From contig CANMMF010000004.1 in NCBI GenBank assembly GCA_947498985.1, positions 496,001 to 560,000 on the forward strand: 64,000 nt of DNA, written 5' to 3'. The DNA is from an uncultured Paracoccaceae bacterium. Lineage in GTDB: Bacteria; Pseudomonadota; Alphaproteobacteria; Rhodobacterales; Rhodobacteraceae. The notes below the pieces were generated by a model. That model was not told the DNA's origin and searched no databases. It saw only the letters and a list, made by a program, of their open reading frames with translations. Below, one piece after another: positions 28,324-35,999 of the stretch. Both the position numbers and the translations under genes were made by a program. How positions within the stretch are numbered: position 1 is the first letter of the stretch; every line of letters starts with the position of its first letter.

Positions 28324-28809
28324 ATGGCAGAGCTTCTCATCGTCTATCACTCGCGAACCGGCGGCAGCCGCCAGATGGCCGAGGCCGCCGCCGGTGCCGC
28401 GCGGGCCGAGACGAAGACACATCTCATGACCGCCGCCGACGCAGGGCCGAACGATCTTTTGCGCGCGGAGGGCTACATCTTCTGCGCGCCCGAGAACCTC
28501 GCCGCGACATCGGGTGAGATGAAGGAGTTCTTCGACCGCAGCTATTACCCGGTTCTGGGGCGGATCGAGGGCCGCCCCTATGCGCAGATGATCTGCGCCG
28601 GGTCGGATGGCGAAAACGCGGCACGGCAGACGGCCCGTATCGCGCAGGGCTGGCGGCTGAAAGAGGTCCAGCCCCCCCTGATCATCTGCACCCACGCCCA
28701 GACACCAGACGCGATCCTCGCCCCGAAGACGATCCCCGAGGATCAGCTGGCGCTCTGCCGGGAGCTTGGCGCCGCGATGGGCGCGGGTCTGGAGATGGGC
28801 GTGTTCTGA
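28324..28809 (+). CDS. Flavodoxin-fold protein
   Basis: This 161-residue protein resembles flavodoxin-like FMN proteins. The N-terminal LIVYHSRTGGSRQMAEA (residues 4-20) is the phosphate-binding loop, and GYIFCAPENLAATSGEMKEFFDRSYY fits the second flavin-contact loop. The family includes NAD(P)H-quinone reductases and electron carriers. The partner cannot be told from sequence. The start at ATG 28324 is chosen because the FMN loop must lie near the N-terminus. A GTG at 28309 would add five residues. It stands alone between two long non-coding stretches. Confidence 0.82.
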   Translation: MAELLIVYHSRTGGSRQMAEAAAGAARAETKTHLMTAADAGPNDLLRAEGYIFCAPENLAATSGEMKEFFDRSYYPVLGRIEGRPYAQMICAGSDGENAARQTARIAQGWRLKEVQPPLIICTHAQTPDAILAPKTIPEDQLALCRELGAAMGAGLEMGVF

Positions 28810-29373
28810 GCGCGGATCGCGCGGGCTGCCCTTCGGCAGTCGCGCACGATCGCCACCGGTCTTGTCCGGTGAGCGCGTCGAGCGCGGGGGCGAGATCAGT
28901 GGCGCGGTGTCTGCGCGGATCGTCCACCTGACCGGTCGCAGGGTCTGCAACGGGCGCGAGCGCCTTTAGGCGCTTCGTCAGCCGCGCCGGTGAGATATTG
29001 CCCGGGCCGCGCCTGGTGTCAGTCAACCGGGTCGCGCTGCCCCATATCAGCGACGGTACCCGGAACGCAATCCGCACCCGGATCCTGCGCCGCCTCCGGA
29101 TATCGCAAAGCGCGTGGGCGGACCGCCAGCGCTCCCTCCCGGACCTCGGCAAAACCCGCGGCGCCATGCGCATCGGTCCGACGCCGCGGTTCGCCGTTCT
29201 GCCACCCGGTTGCGCGAGGCTGCAACCGCGGCTTGGCGCGGTCTCCGGCATGGCGCAGCTCACCTGGCACAATGCTCTGCTTTTGACCAACAGGTGTTGT
29301 GAAGCAGTGCAGAAAAACGCCTCACCACCAATTAAAGCAATGAAAAAAATGACTTACATAAGGTCATAGAGTG
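28810..29373. other. Intergenic region between flavodoxin and tRNA-Ser
   Basis: This 564-base stretch has open frames on both strands, but none has family motifs, a signal peptide or a good ribosome site. Near the tRNA the text becomes A-rich (about 29325-29365), the only compositional change seen. Confidence 0.45.
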
Positions 29374-29463
29374 TGGCGGAGGCTGTGGGATTCGAACCCA
29401 CGGGACGCTTTTACGCCCAACGGTTTTCAAGACCGCCGCATTCGACCACTCTGCCAAACCTCC
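29374..29463 (-). tRNA. tRNA-Ser (anticodon TGA)
   Basis: Read on the minus strand, the molecule starts GGAGGTT and ends AGCCTCCG-CCA, giving a seven-pair acceptor stem with one G-U and an encoded CCA (29374-29376). The anticodon loop CTTGAAA gives anticodon TGA, which reads UCA serine codons. The T-loop GTTCGAATC is canonical. A long variable arm between the anticodon and T arms, typical of serine tRNAs, explains the 90-base length. Confidence 0.97.
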
Positions 29464-29689
29464 GCTGCGCTCCAGATACCTGCCGGTTTGCGATTCTGAA
29501 AGCGCAGTCAAGGGAAAAACCGCGCATCGGTTGCATGCAGGCTTTCCATATGCGCCGCAAAAGGGTAATGTGCTGACAAACGGGCCGAAAAGCGCCCGGT
29601 TGAGGCATATCGAACGGGGTCGTCAGAACCTCCCGATACAACAAAACGCGGCGCAAACAGTCCGCGGGGCAGAAGGCGAGAGAGACGCT

Positions 29690-30658
29690 ATGAGCAGGTG
29701 GATTCCCATGTATCGCAGCAAAAAGCTGCGCAACTCCGTGTTGATTATCGGATTTTTCACGTTGTCGGCCTGTGCGGACGGGCAGATGCCCGGCTTCCTG
29801 CAGCCGAAATCCGGCGGTGAGGACGTGGTCGCGCGGGCCGCAACCGGCGGCGAGACCACCGTCAGCACCGAGCGTGACATCGAGGCGCCGGAGATCTTTC
29901 AGGCCACGGAGGCCGGTCTCTGGGACGGGCGTCCGTCGCTGGGCGGCGTCTGGGTGGCGCATCCCGACGTCTCCGAGCCCGAGCGTGTGATCATCCGCAA
30001 CGAGACCAACGGCCAGTTCGTCATCGGCGCGCTTTTCCGCCGCGAACGGCAGACGCCGGGGCCGCGCCTGCAGGTCTCGTCGGATGCAGCCGCCGCCATC
30101 GGCATGCTTGCGGGCGCGCCCACCAATCTCAACGTCGTGGCGCTGAAACGCGAAGAGGTCCCGGCACCCGCCCCGCTGGCAGAGGCCGATGCAGTTGCTT
30201 TCGACATGTCGGATCCGGCCGCGCTGGCCGAAGCGGTGCCCGCCGCGCCCGGTGTGGATAGCGGCACGCTCGATCCGGTGGTGGCCGGAGCCACTCAGGT
30301 CATCGAGACCGCCGCTCTGGATCCCGCACCGACCCCTGTCCTTGCAGCGCCAATCGCGTCTGTTGAAAAACCGGTGATCGAGGCGGCGGCCCCGGCCGCA
30401 CCGGCACAGCCCAAACGCAGCACGCTGTCCAAACCCTTCGTTCAGATCGGCATTTTCAGCGTCGAGCAGAACGCCAAGAACACCGCCACCGCGATGCGGC
30501 AGGCCGGGATGGTCCCGACCATCAAACAGCACACATCGAACGGCAAGACCTTCTGGCGCGTGGTTGTCGGACCGGCCACGTCGAAATCCGAACTGCAGAC
30601 CCTGCTCAAGACCATCAAGGGCACGGGGTTCACCGACGCTTACGCGGTGAGCGGCTGA
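29690..30658 (+). CDS. SPOR-domain lipoprotein, RlpA-like
   Basis: This 322-residue lipoprotein has a lipobox (TLSAC near residue 28), an Ala/Pro-rich linker at about 185-250, and a C-terminal SPOR domain (about 250-322: FVQIGIFSVEQNAKNTATAM, FWRVVVGP) that binds denuded septal peptidoglycan. The middle region (GGVWVAHPDVSEPERVIIRN to AAAIGMLAG) aligns by eye with the double-psi beta-barrel of RlpA lytic transglycosylases, but the usual WYG...H and RxNDRGP motifs are absent. It may therefore be non-catalytic. It sits upstream of dacA, where rlpA genes often occur. The start is ATG at 29690. ATG at 29708 is also possible. A strong terminator follows. Confidence 0.78.
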   Translation: MSRWIPMYRSKKLRNSVLIIGFFTLSACADGQMPGFLQPKSGGEDVVARAATGGETTVSTERDIEAPEIFQATEAGLWDGRPSLGGVWVAHPDVSEPERVIIRNETNGQFVIGALFRRERQTPGPRLQVSSDAAAAIGMLAGAPTNLNVVALKREEVPAPAPLAEADAVAFDMSDPAALAEAVPAAPGVDSGTLDPVVAGATQVIETAALDPAPTPVLAAPIASVEKPVIEAAAPAAPAQPKRSTLSKPFVQIGIFSVEQNAKNTATAMRQAGMVPTIKQHTSNGKTFWRVVVGPATSKSELQTLLKTIKGTGFTDAYAVSG

Positions 30659-30708
30659 TCTCGGGCGAGCAATCGCCATATGCGGGCTGGCCCAAGACGG
30701 CCCGCAGA

Positions 30709-30738
30709 AAGGCCACCCGCATTTGGGTGGCCTTTTTT
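30709..30738 (+). terminator. Rho-independent terminator
   Basis: A 10-bp perfect stem (AAGGCCACCC at 30709-30718 with GGGTGGCCTT at 30725-30734) with a six-base loop runs into a T-tract. It ends the SPOR lipoprotein transcript and separates it from dacA. Confidence 0.92.
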
Positions 30739-30871
30739 ATCCCCCCGCCACACGACCCGCAAATAACCGGTCTTGCGCGTATCGCACACGGGTCTGCGGG
30801 ATGACACTGCCCGCCGTTTGGGCGATAACTTTGCCAGACATCACGACTCGCCTTTGCGACAGGGAGCCCCC

Positions 30872-32041
30872 ATGATCCGCGCCACCGCCCGCATCCTCGC
30901 CACCGCCGCGAGCCTCGCCTTTCTGAGCAGCACCGCGCAGGCCTTCGACACCAAGGCAGAGGCCGCGTTCATCATGGACCAGACCACGGGCACCGTGCTT
31001 CTGGCGAAAAACGCGGACCAGCCGCTGCCACCGGCGTCGATGTCCAAGCTGATGACGCTTTACATGGCGTTCGAGGCGATCCGCGACCAGCGCCTGCAGC
31101 TCGACGAAGAGCTGCGGGTCAGCCAGGAGGCGATGAATTACGGCGGCTCGACGCTGTTCCTGCGCGCCGGAGAGCGGGTCTCGGTCGAGGATCTGGTGCG
31201 CGGCATCATTGTGCTCTCGGGCAACGATGCCTGCGTGGTGATCGCCGAGGCGCTTTCGCCCGATGGCACGGAGGCGGGGTTTGCGCGACTGATGACCCAG
31301 CGCGGCGTGCAGATGGGGCTGACCAGCTCGGTCTTCAAGAACTCCAACGGCTGGCCCGCCGAGGGGCACGTGATGTCGATGCGCGACCTGTCGCTGCTGG
31401 CGCGCCGGATCATCGAGGATTTCCCGGAATTCTACCCGATGTTTGCGGAAACCGAGTTTCTCTTTGACGAGACCGAAAGCACCAATCGCTACAACCGCAA
31501 CCCGCTTCTGGGCCTCGGCATCGGCGCCGATGGGCTCAAGACCGGGCACACCCAGCAGGCGGGCTACGGGCTGGTGGGCTCTGCCAAACAGGGCAGCCGG
31601 CGGGTGATCTTCTCGATCACCGGGCTTGCGACCGCCAAGGACCGCGCCGCGGAATCCGAGGCCATCGTGAACTGGGCCTTCCGCCAGTTTGCCGAACAAA
31701 CCGTTGTAAAGACAGGCAAAGCCCTCGCGTCGGCAGAGGTCTGGATGGGCGTCGAGGACAGCGTCGGGCTGGTGGCGAAAGAAGATGTGACGTTGCTCAT
31801 GCCGGTGGCCACAGCCGAAGGCCACAAGGCCGAAGTGGTCTATACCGGGCCGATCCAGGCACCGGTCGAAGCGGGCCAGCGGCTGGCCGAACTGATCATC
31901 CGGCCCGAAGGCCTGCCCGAAACCCGTGTGCCGCTCTACGCCGAAAAAGCCGTCTCCGCGGGCGGGTTCATGGACCGCATGACCATGGTCAGCCAATTGC
32001 TGATGGAGCGTCTGCAGGACCGCTCAGAGGGCGGCACGTGA
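30872..32041 (+). CDS. D-alanyl-D-alanine carboxypeptidase (PBP5/6-like)
   Basis: This 389-residue periplasmic penicillin-binding protein removes the terminal D-Ala from peptidoglycan pentapeptides. A signal peptide ends at AQA/F near residue 24. The active-site motifs are Ser56-Met-Ser-Lys59, SGN (VLSGNDACVV) near 120, and KTG (LKTGHTQQAGYG) near 225. A C-terminal beta domain follows and ends with an amphipathic helix-like segment (GGFMDRMTMVSQLLMERLQ), which normally anchors such enzymes to the membrane. The stop overlaps the tmk start by four bases (GTGA). The dacA-tmk-holB order is common in alphaproteobacteria. Confidence 0.94.
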   Translation: MIRATARILATAASLAFLSSTAQAFDTKAEAAFIMDQTTGTVLLAKNADQPLPPASMSKLMTLYMAFEAIRDQRLQLDEELRVSQEAMNYGGSTLFLRAGERVSVEDLVRGIIVLSGNDACVVIAEALSPDGTEAGFARLMTQRGVQMGLTSSVFKNSNGWPAEGHVMSMRDLSLLARRIIEDFPEFYPMFAETEFLFDETESTNRYNRNPLLGLGIGADGLKTGHTQQAGYGLVGSAKQGSRRVIFSITGLATAKDRAAESEAIVNWAFRQFAEQTVVKTGKALASAEVWMGVEDSVGLVAKEDVTLLMPVATAEGHKAEVVYTGPIQAPVEAGQRLAELIIRPEGLPETRVPLYAEKAVSAGGFMDRMTMVSQLLMERLQDRSEGGT

Positions 32042-32664
32042 GCGGCAAAGGCCTGTTCATCAGCTTCGAAGGCATCGACGGGTCGGGAAAATCCACGCAG
32101 GCGCGGCTGCTGGCAGAGGCGCTGGAACGCGCAGGCCATGCGGTGGTCCTGACCCGCGAGCCCGGCGGCTCCGACGGCGCGGAAGAGATCCGCGCGCTGG
32201 TGCTGCAGGGCGATCCGGACCGCTGGTCCGCCGAGACCGAGCTGCTGCTTTTCACCGCCGCGCGCCGCGATCACCTCGAACGCGTGATCGCGCCCGCCCT
32301 CACGGCGGGCAAGGTGGTGATCTGCGACCGTTTTGCCGACAGCACGCGGATGTATCAGGGCCTCTCGCGCGGCGATCTGCGTGACAAGGTGGACGCGTTG
32401 CACCGGCTGATGATCGGGATCGAGCCGGATCTGACGCTGCTCATCGACATGGATCCCGCCGCCGGTCTGGCCCGCGCCAAGGCCCGCGCCACCGCCGAGG
32501 AACGCTTCGAGGATTTCGGCCTCTCGCTGCAGCAGGACATGCGCGCCGGTTTCCTGCGCCTGGCCGAGGAATTTGCCGCGCGCTTCGTGGTCATCGACGG
32601 GGACCGCGCGGCGGAAGAGGTGGCCGCGGATGTGCTCTCGATGGTCGAGGCGCGCCTGCCATGA
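32038..32664 (+). CDS. tmk: Thymidylate kinase
   Basis: This 208-residue enzyme phosphorylates dTMP to dTDP for DNA synthesis. The P-loop FEGIDGSGKST is at residues 10-20, the DR motif is in VICDRFADST, and the lid region RATAEERFEDF follows. The GTG start overlaps the dacA stop and the stop overlaps the holB start (ATGA), so the three genes are translationally coupled. Length and motif order are normal for bacterial Tmk. Confidence 0.96.
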   Translation: MSGKGLFISFEGIDGSGKSTQARLLAEALERAGHAVVLTREPGGSDGAEEIRALVLQGDPDRWSAETELLLFTAARRDHLERVIAPALTAGKVVICDRFADSTRMYQGLSRGDLRDKVDALHRLMIGIEPDLTLLIDMDPAAGLARAKARATAEERFEDFGLSLQQDMRAGFLRLAEEFAARFVVIDGDRAAEEVAADVLSMVEARLP

Positions 32665-33779
32665 GCGACGACGCGCTGCCCGAAGCCGACCGGATCTCCG
32701 GCGCGCCACATCCGCGCGAGACGGCAGGGATCTTCGGTCAGGCGCAGGCCGAAGCGGATTTCCTCACCGCCTACAATGCGAGCCGCCTGCATCACGGCTG
32801 GCTGCTGCACGGGCCGCGCGGCACCGGCAAGGCCACGCTGGCCTGGGCCATCGCCCGCTTCCTGCTGGCCACCCCCCCGCAGGCGGATGACGGGCTCTTC
32901 GGTGCGGCGCCACCGCCGCAAAGCCTGGCGATCGATCCCGAGCACCCGGTGGCCCGGCGCATGCGCGCGCTGTCGGAGCCGGGCCTTTTCCTGCTGCGCC
33001 GCGGCCCCAATGACAAGGGCGACCGGATCGCCGACCGCATCCTCGTCAAGGAGGTGCGCAAGCTGGCGAATTTCTTTGCCATGTCCGCCGCCGACGGCGG
33101 GCGGCGCGTGGTGATCGTGGATGCCGCGGACGAGCTCAACATCCAGGCCGCCAACGCGCTTCTGAAGATGCTCGAAGAGCCGCCCGCCCGCACCACGATG
33201 CTGTTGATCAGCCATCAGCCCGCGGGTCTCTTGCCAACGATCCGCTCGCGCTGCCGGGCCCTGCGGCTGGCCCCGCTTTCGGCAGAGGACATGGCGCGCG
33301 CGCTGGCGCAGGCCGGGGTCGAGATCGCCCCCGAAGAGGCCGCCGCCCTGACCGAACTTGCGGGCGGATCGGTCGGCGCCGCCATCCGGCTCATCAATCT
33401 CGACGGGCTGTCACTCTACCGCGAGCTGCTGGCGCTGTTGGCCTCGCTGCCCGCGCTCGACCGCCCGCGCCTGCTGGCGCTCTCGGAGAGTTGCGCCGGC
33501 AAGGGCCGCGAGGAGCGGCTGGATCTGCTGCTCACCCTGACCGATCAGTTGACCGCGCGCATGGCGCGCTGCGGCGCCACCGGATTTGCCCCGGCCACCG
33601 AAGCCGCCGCGGGCGAAGCGCAGGCCTTTGCGCGTCTGGCCCCGGATCCCCGCGCCGCGCGCCGCTGGGCCGAGGCGTCGCAGACCGCCGCAGACCGCGC
33701 CCGCCATGCCCGCGCCGTCAATATCGACCCCGCGTCGCTGGTGACCGACCTTTTCCTGACCCTTGCCAAAGCCGCCTGA
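32661..33779 (+). CDS. holB: DNA polymerase III subunit delta'
   Basis: This 372-residue AAA+ clamp-loader protein has a Walker A motif GPRGTGKAT at residues 51-59, a Walker-B-like VVIVDAADELN, and the SRC motif in TIRSRCRALRL. It works in the gamma/tau complex that loads the beta clamp. It overlaps tmk by four bases, the usual arrangement. Zinc-binding cysteines found in some delta' proteins are not obvious between Walker A and B. In many relatives metG and tatD follow, but here the operon ends and a repeat element and a convergent Mrp gene come next. Confidence 0.93.
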   Translation: MSDDALPEADRISGAPHPRETAGIFGQAQAEADFLTAYNASRLHHGWLLHGPRGTGKATLAWAIARFLLATPPQADDGLFGAAPPPQSLAIDPEHPVARRMRALSEPGLFLLRRGPNDKGDRIADRILVKEVRKLANFFAMSAADGGRRVVIVDAADELNIQAANALLKMLEEPPARTTMLLISHQPAGLLPTIRSRCRALRLAPLSAEDMARALAQAGVEIAPEEAAALTELAGGSVGAAIRLINLDGLSLYRELLALLASLPALDRPRLLALSESCAGKGREERLDLLLTLTDQLTARMARCGATGFAPATEAAAGEAQAFARLAPDPRAARRWAEASQTAADRARHARAVNIDPASLVTDLFLTLAKAA

Positions 33780-33809
33780 CCACGGCCGCGCAGAGATCCG
33801 CCCGTCCGG

Positions 33810-33873
33810 TTTCTTTGGGCCAGAAATACTCCCGGGGGAGTCGCCGCCTGCGGCGACGGGGGCAGCGCCCCCC
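33810..33873 (+). repeat. Dispersed intergenic repeat, copy A
   Basis: A short motif (TTCTTTGG, then AAATAC, then a C/G run) is followed by a 7-bp hairpin at 33841-33856 and a GGGGGCAGCGCCCCCC palindrome. Related copies occur at 39078-39124, 55788-55810 and 58556-58605, each next to the end of a gene or transcription unit. Confidence 0.7.
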
Positions 33874-33891
33874 GCTCCGCCCACCCCACTT

Positions 33892-34956
33892 TCAGACGAT
33901 ACCGCCTTTGATCAACCGGTCCGCCAGCCGTGCATAAGCCTCCGCCATGGCGCCTTGCCCCGTGGCCACCGGCACCCCGCCATCGCCACCCAGCCGCGTA
34001 TCGAGATCGATGGGCAGTTGCGCCAGCAGCGGCAGCCCCAGCTTATCCGCCTCCGCGGCAACTCCGCCCTGCCCGAAAATATGGCTGTCCTTGCCGCAAT
34101 GCGGACAGGTGAAGACCGCCATGTTCTCGATCAGCCCCAGCACCGGTGTGTTGAGCGTCGCAAACGCGTCCAGCGCCTTGCGTGCATCGAGCAGCGCCAC
34201 ATCCTGCGGCGTGGAGACCACGATCGCCCCCGCCACCTCGGATTTCTGACACAGCGACAGCTGCACATCGCCGGTGCCGGGCGGCAGATCGACCAGCAGC
34301 ACATCGAGCGCACCCCAGTCCACCTGCATCAGCATCTGCTGCAGCGCGCCCATCTGCATCGGTCCGCGCCAGACCACCGCCTTGTCCTCGGCCAGCATCA
34401 CCCCCAGCGACATCAACGTGACGCCATGTGCGGTGAGCGGCAGGATCGTCTTGCCATCCGGGCTCGCGGGCCGCTCGGTCAGGCCGAACATGCGCGGCTG
34501 GCTGGGCCCGTGGATATCGGCATCGAGCAGCCCGACAGTCTTGCCCGCCCGCGCCAGCGCCACCGCGAGGTTGGACGACACCGTGGATTTGCCGACCCCG
34601 CCCTTGCCCGAGCCGATGGCGAGGATCGTCTTCACGCCCGGCGGCTTCATCGCGCCCGCCTGCGGTGTCGGATGACCGCCGATCTTGAGCTTCGGCGGTG
34701 CGGCGGCCGGACCATGGGCGGTCAGCGCGGCAGAGACCGCCTCCACCCCCGGCACCTGGCGCACCGCCGCTTCGGCCGCGCGGCGCAACGGCTCCATCTG
34801 GGCCGCGATCTCGGCGCTCGGCGCTTCGATCACAAACCGCACCGTCGTCCCGTCCACCCGCAAGGCCCGAATCATGTCGCGCGAGATCAGGTCCCCGCCA
34901 TCGGGCAGGGCCAGCCGGGCCAGCGCCACCTTCGCTTCGGTCTCGATCTCACTCAT
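33892..34956 (-). CDS. Mrp/NBP35-family Fe-S cluster carrier ATPase
   Basis: This 354-residue protein has an N-terminal MIP18-like (DUF59) domain at about 5-80 and a deviant-Walker P-loop GSGKGGVGKS at 115-124. A Fe-S-binding CxxC motif lies in FTCPHCGK. Such proteins carry or insert iron-sulfur clusters into target proteins. The start is ATG at 34956, preceded by GGAGAG. An open frame runs further upstream, but it would cross the promoter area and has no family match. Convergent with holB, it is probably transcribed alone. Confidence 0.93.
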   Translation of the reverse strand: MSEIETEAKVALARLALPDGGDLISRDMIRALRVDGTTVRFVIEAPSAEIAAQMEPLRRAAEAAVRQVPGVEAVSAALTAHGPAAAPPKLKIGGHPTPQAGAMKPPGVKTILAIGSGKGGVGKSTVSSNLAVALARAGKTVGLLDADIHGPSQPRMFGLTERPASPDGKTILPLTAHGVTLMSLGVMLAEDKAVVWRGPMQMGALQQMLMQVDWGALDVLLVDLPPGTGDVQLSLCQKSEVAGAIVVSTPQDVALLDARKALDAFATLNTPVLGLIENMAVFTCPHCGKDSHIFGQGGVAAEADKLGLPLLAQLPIDLDTRLGGDGGVPVATGQGAMAEAYARLADRLIKGGIV

Positions 34957-35194
34957 GCCAGCTCTCCCGTCGCACTGCCTCATTATGCTGCAACTGCATT
35001 CCAATCCGCAAATTCCGCGCCTATTGTTTGCGCCAACACCACAAGTAACGCCTTGATTTAAAGCATTTGGCATATGCATTTTCTGCATAGCAGCATTGAT
35101 GCCGAAAATCATTGTGCAACCGCAGCATCTACCCCATCTTCTTCTCAACGAAAGGCGGACAACGCCGCAAACACGAGAGCCAATGAGGCACGAC

Positions 35195-35416
35195 ATGAAC
35201 GCTTATGCAACCAATCACGCAGACCACGCACGTGGATCCCTGCTGTCCCGCATCGACGGACTGCGCATCAGCCTGCGCGCCCGTCTCAACCGCTACCGCG
35301 TCTATCGCAGGACGCTGGGCGAGTTGTCGGCACTGAACGACCGCGAACTGGCCGATCTGGGCCTTGGCCGCGGCGAGCTGCGCCGCATCGCACATCAGGC
35401 GGCTTACGATCTTTAA
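35195..35416 (+). CDS. DUF1127 small protein (CcaF1-like)
   Basis: This 73-residue basic protein ends in the DUF1127 signature (YRRTLGELSALNDRELADLGLGRGEL, residues 38-63). In Rhodobacter sphaeroides the DUF1127 protein CcaF1 is an RNA-binding protein encoded directly before the CcsR small RNAs, and the same arrangement is seen here. The start ATG at 35195 has GAGG seven bases upstream. ATG at 35183 is an alternative. A possible heat-shock-type promoter (CTTG at 35052 with CATATG at 35071) lies upstream, but its spacing is not ideal. The stop at 35416 is only five bases before the first hairpin of the RNA array. Confidence 0.9.
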   Translation: MNAYATNHADHARGSLLSRIDGLRISLRARLNRYRVYRRTLGELSALNDRELADLGLGRGELRRIAHQAAYDL

Positions 35417-35420
35417 GGTT

Positions 35421-35455
35421 TCAGGCGGGTCTCTCCTCCTCCCTGACCCGTCTGA
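35421..35455 (+). ncRNA. CcsR/cuckoo-like hairpin 1, anti-SD loop
   Basis: An 11-bp stem (35421-35431 with 35445-35455, one G-U pair) holds the 13-base loop TCTCCTCCTCCCT. The loop contains CCUCCUCCC, complementary to AGGAGG ribosome sites and the motif that defines the CcsR RNAs. It begins five bases after the DUF1127 stop. Confidence 0.85.
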
Positions 35456-35457
35456 CC

Positions 35458-35492
35458 CCGGCTTCGGACACGCCTCCCCGTTCCGATGCCGG
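35458..35492 (+). ncRNA. Array hairpin 2, degenerate loop
   Basis: An 11-bp stem with a single T-T mismatch (35458-35468 with 35482-35492) holds a 13-base loop containing CCTCCCC, a shortened version of the anti-SD motif. The loop length equals that of hairpin 1, which suggests a diverged copy. Confidence 0.65.
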
Positions 35493-35497
35493 ACCCA

Positions 35498-35519
35498 CCG
35501 GAGAGCAGAATGCCTCCGG
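35498..35519 (+). ncRNA. Array hairpin 3, short stem without motif
   Basis: A 6-bp stem CCGGAG/CTCCGG with a ten-base loop lies between the larger hairpins. It has no pyrimidine motif and may be the second stem of a two-hairpin unit or a spacer. Confidence 0.4.
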
Positions 35520-35524
35520 ATCCG

Positions 35525-35563
35525 CTGAAAGGTCCGTCTCCTCCCTGACACAGGGCCTTTCAG
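35525..35563 (+). ncRNA. CcsR/cuckoo-like hairpin 4, anti-SD loop
   Basis: Stem CTGAAAGGTCC (35525-35535) pairs with GGGCCTTTCAG (35553-35563). The 17-base loop contains TCTCCTCCCTG and can form a small inner GTC/GAC stem that exposes TCCTCCCT. Confidence 0.8.
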
Positions 35564-35570
35564 ATCTTTC

Positions 35571-35604
35571 GCGGCGGTGCCTCTCCTCCCATTGGCACCG
35601 CCGC
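35571..35604 (+). ncRNA. CcsR/cuckoo-like hairpin 5, anti-SD loop
   Basis: A perfect 11-bp stem (GCGGCGGTGCC at 35571-35581 with its complement at 35594-35604) holds the loop TCTCCTCCCATT. The stem sequence differs from the other hairpins while the loop core is kept. Confidence 0.85.
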
Positions 35605-35618
35605 CACGGAATTGAGAT

Positions 35619-35651
35619 TGCTGGGCCCTCTCCTCCTCCCTGGGCCAAGCA
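35619..35651 (+). ncRNA. CcsR/cuckoo-like hairpin 6, anti-SD loop
   Basis: Ten positions pair, with one G-A mismatch (35619-35628 with 35642-35651), around the 13-base loop TCTCCTCCTCCCT. This loop is identical to that of hairpins 1 and 7. Confidence 0.83.
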
Positions 35652-35656
35652 TGCTT

Positions 35657-35699
35657 GCGGCGGCGTCCTCTCCTCCTCCCTGGACGTCGCCGCTTTTTT
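35657..35699 (+). ncRNA. CcsR/cuckoo-like hairpin 7, anti-SD loop, doubling as terminator
   Basis: A 12-bp stem with one G-U pair (35657-35668 with 35682-35693) holds the loop TCTCCTCCTCCCT and is followed at once by six T residues (35694-35699). It is both the last member of the array and a strong intrinsic terminator, so the DUF1127 message and the hairpins probably form one primary transcript that is later processed. Confidence 0.88.
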
Positions 35700-35700
35700 C

Positions 35701-35728
35701 CGTTCAGCGAGCCCCGTCTCGCTGAACG
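35701..35728. repeat. Perfect 11-bp inverted repeat after the RNA array
   Basis: CGTTCAGCGAG at 35701-35711 pairs perfectly with 35718-35728 around a six-base loop. There is no T-run. Its right arm is part of the 27-bp direct repeat. Confidence 0.85.
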
Positions 35729-35832
35729 CGTGGCAAGGGTGCCTTTTGCCCCGCAAAAGATCACCAGCCACTCCCCCGACACTTGAATACGACCCGTCGC
35801 CGCGCGCCCCGTCTCGCTGAACGCGTGGCAAG
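35711..35832. repeat. 27-bp direct repeat in two copies, within a longer imperfect duplication
   Basis: The 27 bases at 35711-35737 recur exactly at 35806-35832, offset by 95 bases. Similarity continues for about 30 more bases (CCGCAAAA, then TCACC, in both), so a unit of roughly 60 bases was duplicated and partly diverged. No gene lies here. valS starts at 36000, and the remaining 35833-35999 shows nothing recognisable beyond its leader. Confidence 0.88.
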
Positions 35833-35999
35833 CGCGTCAATATCGCCGCAAAATCGTCACCGCCCCCTCCGCCTCTCCTGTAAACCAGAGAAACCGCGCC
35901 CCTCGCGCGGCCGCCCATCAGGGCGGACAAGCCCTGCCGCCCCTTCCCCTTCCCGCCCCCATTGGGTAGAGAGCGCCAAGCAGGATTGAGGAGCCCCCG

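Noticed and set aside
28682-29290. 202-codon minus-strand frame overlapping the flavodoxin gene end
   Set aside because: It is arginine-rich, partly antisense to the flavodoxin gene, and shows no family motif.
35421-35699. CRISPR array or simple tandem repeat suggested by recurring TCTCCTCCTCCCT
   Set aside because: Only the loops recur. The flanking stems differ and pair with themselves, spacing is irregular, and no cas genes are present. Structured RNAs explain it better.
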